Shown here one piece after another: positions 5,103 through 11,187 of a stretch of 11,187 nt of DNA. Numbering within the stretch: the first letter of the stretch is position 1; each line of letters begins with the position of its first letter. The DNA is taken from positions 1-11,187 of the forward strand of contig PEXL01000014.1 in the NCBI GenBank assembly GCA_002779065.1. The letters are read 5' to 3'. The position numbers and the translations under genes are program-made. This stretch comes from Candidatus Diapherotrites archaeon CG08_land_8_20_14_0_20_34_12 (GTDB lineage: Archaea; Iainarchaeota; Iainarchaeia; Iainarchaeales; 0-14-0-20-34-12). The notes under the pieces are model-generated. The model was not told where the DNA came from and searched no databases. It saw only the letters and a list, made by a program, of their open reading frames with translations.

Positions 5103-5319
5103 ACAAAATAAATGCCTAAATACAAATTTATTCCTTTTCTTCCCTCAAAAAACCCTTAAATTACTTTTCTTTTATATTGCAAACTGCACCAAAAAGAAAA
5201 GAAAGGCCCAAGCAAGCTTAGCTTGAGATGGAAAAGAAAAACTGCCTGCCTAAATAAAATAGGCAGGAGTTGGTTTTTGGCATAGTAATGATTATATTAG
5301 TTTCAATCCTTTTCTTATC
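5103..5319. other. Intergenic region upstream of orc1/cdc6 with inverted repeats
   Basis: Holds no ORF that I can support. CTTTTCTTTT (5164-5173) can pair with 5192-5201. CAAGC (5213-5217) pairs with GCTTG (5221-5225). CCTGCCTA (5245-5252) pairs with TAGGCAGG (5260-5267), a stem extended by ACT/AGT with one bulge and followed by a short T run. Archaeal replication origins often lie beside orc1/cdc6, so an origin is possible, but I see no clear origin recognition box. A small transcript starting after TTTATATT (5171-5178) is an alternative. Confidence 0.4.
5291..5299 (+). promoter_or_regulatory. TATA box for orc1/cdc6 (leaderless)
   Basis: ATTATATTA is centred about 25 nt before the ATG at 5320 and no Shine-Dalgarno site is present, as expected for a leaderless archaeal mRNA. 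Confidence 0.6.
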
Positions 5320-6447
5320 ATGTCCAATATTTTTTCAACCAAGGGTTTTGAACATCAGATATTCAAGGATGAGCGATATTTGTATCCTGAATTCATACCA
5401 GAAAAACTCTCTTACAGGGATTCAGAATTAGATTCACTTGTTGGCATATTAAATCCAGTGCTTGCAAATAAAAAAGCATTAAATATTTTTATATATGGGC
5501 CGACAGGCAGTGGCAAGACAGTAACCGTCAAGTTCGTATTGAAGGAATTAGAAAGTTATTCAGACAGGGCAAAGAGCCTTTACCTGAATTGTTTTGAATT
5601 TAATACAAGGCATTCAATACTTTCGCAAATAGCTACTTTGTTGAGTGTTCCCCTGCCAAGAAGAGGAATTGCGACAGACGAGGTTTATTCTAGAATAATC
5701 CAGCAGATGAGAAGCATTGACTTTGTCCCAGTAATAATTCTTGATGAATTTGACCGTTTGATAGATGCGAATGAAGCATCCTCCTTACTTTATGATTTGT
5801 TGAGAGGAGAATATGGGATAAAATCATTCGTTCTTGTACTTATTTCCAATAAAAGAGAAATAATTACCAATTTGGATGCCCGCGTAAGAAGCTCATTCAT
5901 GTATGAAGAGATAGAATTTCCAGCATACGAGCCACAGCAAATAAAACAACTTTTGAAGGAAAGAACTGAATATGCATTCCTTCCGAATGTGGTTGATGCT
6001 GACATTATTGATGTTACCTCGGGTTTTTCAGCAAAGAATAATGGCGATGTGAGGTTAGCAATAGAATCTCTTTTGAAAGCAGGCAGAAACGCAGAAAAGG
6101 AAAACGCAAAGAAAGTAAAATTAGAACATTTAAGAAAAGCAATTGATTCAATACAACAAAGATTGCCCTTAAAGAGAATCCCTTCTTTAGATGCAAATGA
6201 AAAAGCAATTTTAAAGATCTTAACTTCAAATGATGGCTTATATTCCGGAAAATTATTTGAAGCATATTCCAAATCAGTTAAAATACCCCTAACCCAAAGA
6301 AGTTTTAGGACAAAATTAAATGATTTGGAGAATAAAAATATGATAAATCTGACATTCAAAGAAGGGGGCATAAGGGGAAAAACCCAATTAGTTACGCTTA
6401 ATATTCATAAAGAGGTAATTGAAAAAATCCTGAAGCAGAGCAAATAG
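5320..6447 (+). CDS. cdc6: Orc1/Cdc6 replication initiator
   Basis: A 375-aa protein of the archaeal Orc1/Cdc6 family, AAA+ ATPases that bind origin DNA and help load the MCM helicase. Walker A is GPTGSGKT (60-67), Walker B VIILDEFDRL (138-147), sensor 1 around N177 (LISNKRE), and sensor 2 GDVRLAIESL (242-251, R245). LDARVRSSF (185-193) matches the conserved segment after sensor 1. Residues about 290-375 form the C-terminal winged helix that contacts DNA; the region around 304-345 fits its helix-turn-helix. Length is typical of the family (about 370-420). It has its own leaderless promoter and sits after a repeat-bearing intergenic region that is an origin candidate. The lipoprotein gene that follows has a separate promoter, so the two need not be an operon. 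Confidence 0.95.
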   Translation: MSNIFSTKGFEHQIFKDERYLYPEFIPEKLSYRDSELDSLVGILNPVLANKKALNIFIYGPTGSGKTVTVKFVLKELESYSDRAKSLYLNCFEFNTRHSILSQIATLLSVPLPRRGIATDEVYSRIIQQMRSIDFVPVIILDEFDRLIDANEASSLLYDLLRGEYGIKSFVLVLISNKREIITNLDARVRSSFMYEEIEFPAYEPQQIKQLLKERTEYAFLPNVVDADIIDVTSGFSAKNNGDVRLAIESLLKAGRNAEKENAKKVKLEHLRKAIDSIQQRLPLKRIPSLDANEKAILKILTSNDGLYSGKLFEAYSKSVKIPLTQRSFRTKLNDLENKNMINLTFKEGGIRGKTQLVTLNIHKEVIEKILKQSK

Positions 6448-6470
6448 TTACTTTTTGCACATAAAAAAGA

Positions 6471-6480
6471 TTTTAAATAA
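6471..6480 (+). promoter_or_regulatory. TATA box for the lipoprotein gene
   Basis: TTTTAAATAA centred about 25 nt before the ATG at 6500. It supports that ATG rather than the in-frame ATG at 6455 as the translation start. Confidence 0.6.
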
Positions 6481-6499
6481 CAAAAACAATGGTCATATT

Positions 6500-7063
6500 A
6501 TGAAGAGATTCATTGCAATTACTTTAATTTTTTTAACATTGCTTTTCTCAGGCTGCTTGCAGCAAAAGCCTGAAGACATAAAAGATCATTTAGTAATTAA
6601 TCCCTTGTATGATGCATCCAAAGTACCAAGCACAATGCAGTATCTTTCAAAGGGAGAATCAGCGCAGGGAATGTTAAAGGTAAAAGCAACATATAACTCA
6701 GCATATCTGCTAAAAAGCTATTCCTATTTTGAACCAGATTCAAATGAAATTTATTTCTTTGAACCTAAGGAAGGCTATGTTTTCCTTGTGATAAATACAA
6801 CTCTTGAAAATTTTAATGAAGAAACAGTAATGACAGGCGGGAATGATTTTAGTGTAGCGGATAAAGATGGATATAGGTTTTATCCAATAATTTTCTATGC
6901 TGAAAATCCAATGCCTTTGGTTGATGCTTTGGATTATTCCAAAAAGTTTAAGGGAGAAATGTTAATTGAATTGCCCGCATCTAAAATCAATATTATTTTG
7001 CAGTATCTTTTGGCGCCAAATTATGCCTGGCAGATAAATGCCAATTCCCTAACCTCGAAGTAG
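6500..7063 (+). CDS. Secreted lipoprotein with a DUF4352-like domain
   Basis: 187 aa from the ATG at 6500. The N-terminus MKRF plus a hydrophobic stretch ends in the lipobox LFSGC (15-19), so C19 should be lipid-modified and the protein anchored on the outer face of the membrane. From about residue 60, the pattern of EGYVFLVINTTLENF and a later DKDGYRFYPI resembles the immunoglobulin-like DUF4352 fold found in many secreted lipoproteins, which often bind or sense something at the surface but have no enzymatic motif. That assignment is by pattern and moderate. An ATG at 6455 would add 15 residues in front of the signal peptide and lies before the TATA box, so it was not used. The 3' end overlaps the convergent GTPase gene by 15 nt. 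Confidence 0.82.
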   Translation: MKRFIAITLIFLTLLFSGCLQQKPEDIKDHLVINPLYDASKVPSTMQYLSKGESAQGMLKVKATYNSAYLLKSYSYFEPDSNEIYFFEPKEGYVFLVINTTLENFNEETVMTGGNDFSVADKDGYRFYPIIFYAENPMPLVDALDYSKKFKGEMLIELPASKINIILQYLLAPNYAWQINANSLTSK

Positions 7064-8236
7064 AATCTTTACAACCGCATTATTTTTCAATTCAGTTGTT
7101 TCTGATATCTTCTGTTTGCTTCTGCAGTCTATTGCTCCCAAATATTTCTCAATAAAATCAGTATGTATTTTTGCCGCCAATTCTTTTGGAGTTGAGCATT
7201 CCTTTATCAAAAATGCATCTGGTAAAACATGACCTTTGGCAGAAATCCATTTATTCTGATCCTGCACAGGGTAAACCACAATTAATTTCAATAATTCAAA
7301 AGCAGTTTTGTTTATTGCTTCCTGAACCCCGGTAGAACCGTACTGTTTCAATATGCTTTCTTTTATGAATTCCAGTGCTTTTTTTTGTTTCTCAGGCAGT
7401 TCTTTTTTAATTGCAAAATCATTACCTCCTGGAATATATTCTATAAGCCCTTCTTTTGCAGCTTTTCTTAATGCAAGTTCAGCTTCTGCTGAACATGCAA
7501 CAAATATGTGTTCCGGGAATTGTTTTTTTAATCTTTCAAAATTTTCCCTTGAATCTGGCAAATCTATTTTATTGCAAGCAATTAACATTGGTTTGCTGAA
7601 TTTTCTTATTTCTTCACAGAATTCCAAGAGCTGTTCTTCAGACCATTCTTCTAAAACATCATCAAAACCTAATTTCACTAAAACACCCTTTATGTGTTTT
7701 TCACTTATTCCCAATCCGGTTAATTGCATAGCTAATGCTTCTGATGCTTTTTTTTCAGCATCGGCTTTTCTCATAATTTTTATCCAATTATTTGTTAAAA
7801 TTCCCTTTATCCAATAATCAATTTCTTTTTCCAAGAATAAAACATCTTCAGCAGGATCATGCCCTCCATTTATCGGATTTCCTTCAGCATCAGTTGTTCC
7901 GGAAATATCCAAAACATGGATTAATGCGTGTGCCTGCATCAAATCATTCAAGAATTGGTTTCCTAATCCCCTACCTTTCCATGCATCTTTTACCAAGCCT
8001 GCAACATCCAATAATTGAATAGGAATTAACCTTACCCTATTTATGCATTTGCTATTCTGTGGTTGGCATTCTTTTCCCAAATCAGGATGAACGCATTTGC
8101 TTGTTACATACCCTATACCTTGATTTGGTTTTATCGTCACAAAAGGCCTATTTCCTATTTCAACATCAATTAATGTTGAAGCTGAGAAAAACGTTGATTT
8201 TCCAGAATTAGGCTTTCCAACAATTCCTATTTGCAT
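7049..8236 (-). CDS. Archaeal YchF/Obg-type GTPase with TGS domain
   Basis: A TRAFAC-class GTPase of the archaeal YchF-related branch (COG0012-like). Numbering from the GTG at 8245: G1 is GKPNSGKS (10-17), G2 probably T37, G3 DVAGL (80-84), G4 NKID (225-228) and G5 SAE (252-254). An alpha-helical insert spans about 130-220 and a C-terminal TGS domain about 320-398. YchF homologues bind ribosomes and some prefer ATP; with NKID intact the canonical guanine specificity is expected here. The ATG at 8236 gives MQIGIVGKPN, the usual family start. The alternative GTG at 8245 overlaps the upstream stop as GTGA and is also plausible. Downstream partner of the HTH-repeat gene, so likely co-transcribed with it. 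Length 395 aa from the ATG. Confidence 0.93.
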   Translation of the reverse strand: MQIGIVGKPNSGKSTFFSASTLIDVEIGNRPFVTIKPNQGIGYVTSKCVHPDLGKECQPQNSKCINRVRLIPIQLLDVAGLVKDAWKGRGLGNQFLNDLMQAHALIHVLDISGTTDAEGNPINGGHDPAEDVLFLEKEIDYWIKGILTNNWIKIMRKADAEKKASEALAMQLTGLGISEKHIKGVLVKLGFDDVLEEWSEEQLLEFCEEIRKFSKPMLIACNKIDLPDSRENFERLKKQFPEHIFVACSAEAELALRKAAKEGLIEYIPGGNDFAIKKELPEKQKKALEFIKESILKQYGSTGVQEAINKTAFELLKLIVVYPVQDQNKWISAKGHVLPDAFLIKECSTPKELAAKIHTDFIEKYLGAIDCRSKQKISETTELKNNAVVKILLRG

Positions 8237-8241
8237 ATGAC

Positions 8242-9450
8242 TCACTTATCCTCAGTCAAGGCTTTTTTGATTTTTTGAATTCTTTTCAGTCTTGAGTTCT
8301 CAGATAGCCCTTGTAAACTATGTTCTTTTGCAATTTCATAAGGCCTTTTTCCTTCAGTTAATAATCTCCTAATTAGTGCATTTTGTGCATCTATTTGCTG
8401 TCTTGTAAATTGGCTTCTTACAGGATTTCTTTCAACAGAAATAACGCCCCTTTTTCTCATGTAAGATATTCTTGCGTCAATTTGACCTACATTTAAATCA
8501 TGGCCTAATCGTTTTTTTACTTCATCAGCAATATCCGGAGATCTCCTTTTCTGCAGAGCCATCCTTTTTATTATTGCATTTTGTCTAGCGGTTTCATCAC
8601 TGGTAAATCTACTGCTGCCAGTTGCAAACTTAGTCTTTTGTGAACCAAAAATAGTCCTTACCCTACTCTCACAATCACTAGGGTTCATTCGCGGAAGACT
8701 AGGGTCTATTTTTTGCATTGCTGCATTTACAATAGCTACAACATCAACAGGTCGTTTCTTTTTCCTGTGCTCTTTTTTTATCAATTCATTTTGCAGTCTT
8801 TCGATTCCAATATTCCATTTATGCCCTGAAATTATTCTCATATCCAACATGCTTTGCGGTAGTCTTTGCAAATCATGAACTATTGTTGCCGGACTTACTC
8901 CAAGAACTCTCTGCATTGCTTTGTTAGAAACTTTAGGATTAGCCCTTATCATATCAGTAATCCTTTGGACTCTGGCTAGTATTGCAGGATCATCTCTTAC
9001 AGGCACAATCATATCTCTTTCCCGATATTTTCTTAATGCTTCTAAATCTGAAGCAAGTAACTCTCTTCTAGGTTCTCCGCCATAATGCAAGTCTAAAATT
9101 TCTTTAGGTGTTCTTCCTGCAGTTAATTCCCTATCAACTATAATTCTCCTTCTTATGGCTTCAGGATTTTTTGCTCCAAATGCCCTTGCCCTTTCTTCTG
9201 GTGGAATATGCAAGCCTCTTCTTTCCAAATCTGCCAATACCTTATTTGCAGCAGCAAAGGGTATTTGTGGATATTTTCTATGAATTCCAGCAGCAGTTAC
9301 TGCCCCCTCTCTTTTTATCATTGCAGAAATAGTTCTTTCATATCCTCTTAATGTTGCAATTTCTCGTTGTCTTTTATTACCATATGATTGTTCCCAGGGC
9401 GAAGTACTCCTTTTTACCTTTCTTATTCCAGGTAATCTCTTTTTCGGCAT
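8242..9450 (-). CDS. Basic protein made of repeated helix-turn-helix-like units
   Basis: A 402-aa, strongly Arg/Lys-rich protein that I do not recognise as a named family. About six units of 45-60 residues share a pattern: a helix with R-x-I/L, a G/R-x-P-x-E/D-I turn, and a last helix before a basic loop. The last two units are clearly related: QNAIIKRMALQKRRSPDIAD (from about 290) and QNALIRRLLTEGKRPYEIAK (from about 356). A third related copy is RELTAGRTPKEILD (about 107). NKAMQRVLGVSPATIVHDL (about 176-194) reads as a classical HTH. Binding of DNA or RNA is a reasonable inference; no enzymatic motif is seen. The ATG at 9450 is chosen for GAGG 8 nt upstream; an in-frame TTG at 9474 has none. 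The stop overlaps the alternative GTG of the GTPase gene. Confidence 0.7.
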   Translation of the reverse strand: MPKKRLPGIRKVKRSTSPWEQSYGNKRQREIATLRGYERTISAMIKREGAVTAAGIHRKYPQIPFAAANKVLADLERRGLHIPPEERARAFGAKNPEAIRRRIIVDRELTAGRTPKEILDLHYGGEPRRELLASDLEALRKYRERDMIVPVRDDPAILARVQRITDMIRANPKVSNKAMQRVLGVSPATIVHDLQRLPQSMLDMRIISGHKWNIGIERLQNELIKKEHRKKKRPVDVVAIVNAAMQKIDPSLPRMNPSDCESRVRTIFGSQKTKFATGSSRFTSDETARQNAIIKRMALQKRRSPDIADEVKKRLGHDLNVGQIDARISYMRKRGVISVERNPVRSQFTRQQIDAQNALIRRLLTEGKRPYEIAKEHSLQGLSENSRLKRIQKIKKALTEDK

Positions 9451-9473
9451 ACAATAATCCTCAACCAAAAACA

Positions 9474-9494
9474 ATTTAACTGATTCTTTTTATG
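9474..9494. promoter_or_regulatory. Overlapping divergent promoters
   Basis: On plus, ATTTAAC (9474-9480) is centred about 27 nt before the ATG at 9504, giving a leaderless start. On minus, CATAAAAAG (about 9486-9494) would place a start near 9464, giving the HTH-repeat gene a short leader containing GAGG (9459-9462). The two TBP sites are nearly contiguous, so both promoters may not be occupied at once. Confidence 0.4.
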
Positions 9495-9503
9495 CTATTT
9501 ATT

Positions 9504-9842
9504 ATGTCTAGAGGAATGACCAGCAGAAAAAGGCCATGGCTTACTGGAATTACCGGTAAAAAAGCAAGAACACATAGTGGAAAATATGGTGATCGTAAGA
9601 TAGTCCGCAGAAAGAGGTCTGATTTTGTAAATTGGGTTGCAAGGAAGATTATTTCAAGAATAAGGGGGGACAGATCAAAACCGTTATATAAAGAATTAAT
9701 AGTTGCGAGTGCCGTGGCCCATGGCATAAATCCTGAAGTTTTGCTAAGAGAGATAGAAAGCAGAGGCTTTAAAATAATTCCAAGGCCAAAACAGACAAGA
9801 CGGCAATCAAGTGAGGCAAAAAGGAAGTCAACAATAATTTAA
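9504..9842 (+). CDS. Small basic protein, similar in layout to the divergent HTH-repeat protein
   Basis: 112 aa, highly basic, no recognised family. Residues 1-40 are Arg/Lys/Gly rich (LTGITGKK, then YGDRK), 41-55 form a helix (FVNWVARKIISRIRG), and 60-94 form a helix-turn-helix-like unit ending LLREIESRGFKIIPRP. The tail (95-112) is basic and probably disordered. The divergent 8242-9450 protein has the same order: LPGIRKVKR, YGNKR, a helix ending SAMIKR, then LADLERRGLHIPP. This suggests the two share an N-terminal module. Nucleic acid binding is a reasonable inference. The ATG at 9504 is favoured by a TATA box about 27 nt upstream; an ATG at 9492 lies too close to it and one at 9516 is also in frame. 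rfcL starts 23 nt downstream but has its own promoter. Confidence 0.65.
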   Translation: MSRGMTSRKRPWLTGITGKKARTHSGKYGDRKIVRRKRSDFVNWVARKIISRIRGDRSKPLYKELIVASAVAHGINPEVLLREIESRGFKIIPRPKQTRRQSSEAKRKSTII

Positions 9843-9843
9843 T
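9836..9843 (+). promoter_or_regulatory. TATA box for rfcL, overlapping the upstream stop codon
   Basis: AATTTAAT is centred about 26 nt before the ATG at 9866 and contains the stop codon of the preceding gene. No Shine-Dalgarno site is seen, so rfcL is probably leaderless. Confidence 0.5.
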
Positions 9844-9865
9844 CCTTTCCAACCATTTTTACCTT

Positions 9866-11187
9866 ATGCTTTTTACTGAAAAATATGCCCTAAAAAAATG
9901 GGAAGATTTTGTTGGAAATCCTTCCGCACTTGAGCAGGTGCAAAAATGGGTTGGGGATTGGAATAATAAAAAACAGCAAAAACCATTATTTTTTTATGGC
10001 CGGTGCGGAACAGGAAAAACAGCATTAGCCATACTTATTGCTAAGATGGCAGGCTGGCAATTATTTGAATTGAATGCTTCTGATGTCAGGACAAAGGAAA
10101 CAATCAATAAATTTGCTGGTTCAGCCTCAATGTCTTCAAGTTTCTTTGGAAAATTAAGATTAATCCTGCTTGATGAGGTTGATGGTATTTCAAGCAGGGA
10201 TAGGGGAGGCGTAACTGCAATAATTGAGATATTAAAAAATTCCCGGAATCCAATTATTTTGACATCAAATGACCTTTATGCGCAGAATATTTCAAACATA
10301 AGGCTTTATTGTGAAAATATTCAATTCAAAAAAATAAATTATCTTTCAATTGAAAAAAAATTGAAGGCAATATGCCTAGCTGAAAATATCCCCTTTGAAG
10401 AAGAATCATTAAAGCAATTGGCGCAAGCAAGTGAAGGTGATTTAAGGGCTGCAATGCTCGATCTGCAAACACTTTCATTATTTGGAAGCATTACACAAAA
10501 AAATGTTTCAGAACTTTCCGAACGCTTGAAATTAGATGATGTTTTCAAAACACTAAATTCAATATTTAACTCAAAGGATTTGCCAGAAATAAAAAAAGTC
10601 ATTAGCGAATCAAAAGAGGACAAAGAACTTTTATTAAATTGGATTTTTGAAAATATTCCAAGGGCATTAAAACCAAATGAAGCAGCTTTGGCTTTTGACC
10701 GTTTTTCAAAAGGGGACATCCTTGAAGGCCATATTTTGCATAGCCAATATTATGGGTTTAGGAGATATTCTGTTGATTTAATGTCAAGCGCTGCACTTGC
10801 AAAAGAAGAATCTAAACCAGCTTGGATTAATTACCAGTTCCCCTCATTTCTGAGGCAAATGAGTTCGAGCATTTCAAGCCGTTCTTTAAACAAAGCAATA
10901 TGCAAAAAAATAGGCTTGAAGATTCATGCATCAATTAAATCAGTTCAGCAGAATGAGTTGCCAATCATAAAAGAACAGCTAAAGCATGAGCAAAGTGCAG
11001 CTAATGTCTGCTATTTATATAATCTTGATGAAAATGAAATTGCTTTTTTGCTTGAAACAAAACCAGATACTAAAAAAGTGCAGAATATTTTAGAACAATC
11101 GCAGAAACTTAAAGAAAAAAGCCTGAAAGAGCGATATGGCATGGCAAAAGGGCATTCTTCCCTTTATCCTTCAAAAGAAAAATCTGA
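9866..11187 (+). CDS. rfcL: Replication factor C large subunit, 3' end outside the window
   Basis: 440 codons are visible and the frame runs off the right edge. Archaeal RfcL forms the clamp loader with small subunits and opens the PCNA ring onto primed DNA using ATP. Walker A is GRCGTGKT (45-52), Walker B LILLDEVDGI (99-108); DEVDGI is characteristic of RfcL rather than the small subunit (usually DEAD). Sensor 1 is TSND (133-136) and sensor 2 GDLRAAMLDLQ (191-201, R194). The rest (about 225-440) is the helical collar and C-terminal region, ending in a Lys-rich stretch. The PCNA-binding PIP box expected at the C-terminus is not reached. Walker A carries Arg-Cys where Pro-Pro is common; the catalytic Lys and Thr are intact. 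Confidence 0.93.
   Translation, partial: MLFTEKYALKKWEDFVGNPSALEQVQKWVGDWNNKKQQKPLFFYGRCGTGKTALAILIAKMAGWQLFELNASDVRTKETINKFAGSASMSSSFFGKLRLILLDEVDGISSRDRGGVTAIIEILKNSRNPIILTSNDLYAQNISNIRLYCENIQFKKINYLSIEKKLKAICLAENIPFEEESLKQLAQASEGDLRAAMLDLQTLSLFGSITQKNVSELSERLKLDDVFKTLNSIFNSKDLPEIKKVISESKEDKELLLNWIFENIPRALKPNEAALAFDRFSKGDILEGHILHSQYYGFRRYSVDLMSSAALAKEESKPAWINYQFPSFLRQMSSSISSRSLNKAICKKIGLKIHASIKSVQQNELPIIKEQLKHEQSAANVCYLYNLDENEIAFLLETKPDTKKVQNILEQSQKLKEKSLKERYGMAKGHSSLYPSKEKS

Noticed and set aside
5281..5319. C/D-box small RNA before orc1/cdc6
   Set aside because: AATGATTA only loosely resembles a C box and no matching D box or kink-turn stem was found.
5790..6371. Long open frames on minus inside orc1/cdc6
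   Set aside because: Antisense shadows of a well-supported gene; the translations show no domain.
6455..6499. Upstream ATG extension of the lipoprotein
   Set aside because: It would put 15 polar residues ahead of the signal peptide and lies upstream of the TATA box that fits the ATG at 6500.
7353..7817. Plus-strand open frame inside the GTPase gene
   Set aside because: Serine/phenylalanine-rich antisense shadow of helical coding sequence.
9451..9474. TTG start adding eight residues to the HTH-repeat protein
   Set aside because: No ribosome binding site, whereas the ATG at 9450 has GAGG at 8 nt.
9476..9727. Minus-strand open frame opposite the 112-aa basic protein
   Set aside because: Shadow frame: the plus frame has a promoter and charge pattern typical of protein, while this one is a generic hydrophobic antisense translation.
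9504..9842. Ribosomal protein identity for the small basic protein
   Set aside because: Size and charge fit, but I could not match its motifs to any ribosomal protein family I know.
10339..10719. Minus-strand open frame inside rfcL
   Set aside because: Antisense shadow of the clamp-loader gene, which is supported by all AAA+ motifs.

Overview
The window is AT-rich and archaeal. It carries an Orc1/Cdc6 initiator, the large subunit of replication factor C, the C-terminal part of a CDC48-type AAA+ ATPase, an archaeal YchF/Obg-type GTPase with a TGS domain, and a cluster of proteins with class III (archaeal pilin-type) signal peptides. Most first genes have a TTTAAA- or TATATT-type box 25-29 nt upstream of the start codon and no Shine-Dalgarno site, as expected for archaeal leaderless transcripts. 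Small compact genes, tight packing and many unrecognised short proteins fit a DPANN-type or similar small archaeal genome. The phylum is inference and cannot be fixed from the sequence alone.

Layout. 1-537 (+) is the end of a CDC48-like ATPase. A cupin gene (553-912, -) and an M50 site-2 protease gene (1104-1691, -) follow, and the space between them is filled by a symmetrical four-hairpin element (950-1092). 1769-3801 is a pilin-like cluster: two overlapping genes on + converge on a four-gene operon on -. All six products have a short N-terminus followed by a hydrophobic helix, and most carry the QxSxE-type processing motif. 3889-4388 (-) holds a small three-helix membrane protein and an upstream 56-aa ORF. 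4431-4552 is a polypurine/polypyrimidine hairpin region. 4553-5102 (-) is a possible kinase-fold remnant whose N-terminus is in another frame across an A6 run.

The right half is informational. 5103-5319 is an intergenic region with inverted repeats and a leaderless promoter for orc1/cdc6 (5320-6447, +). A lipoprotein gene (6500-7063, +) converges on the YchF-type GTPase (7049-8236, -). The GTPase follows, with possible translational coupling, a basic protein built of repeated helix-turn-helix-like units (8242-9450, -). Divergent from that is a small basic protein (9504-9842, +) that resembles its N-terminus. The window ends inside rfcL (9866 onward, +).

How the genes connect: Orc1/Cdc6 and RfcL act in replication initiation and clamp loading. 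The pilin-like cluster should make an extracellular filament or surface complex, but no assembly ATPase, platform protein or prepilin peptidase is present here. The least explained items are the four-hairpin element, the HTH-repeat protein with its divergent partner, the pilin-like set with cysteine pairs, and the frame-disrupted gene.
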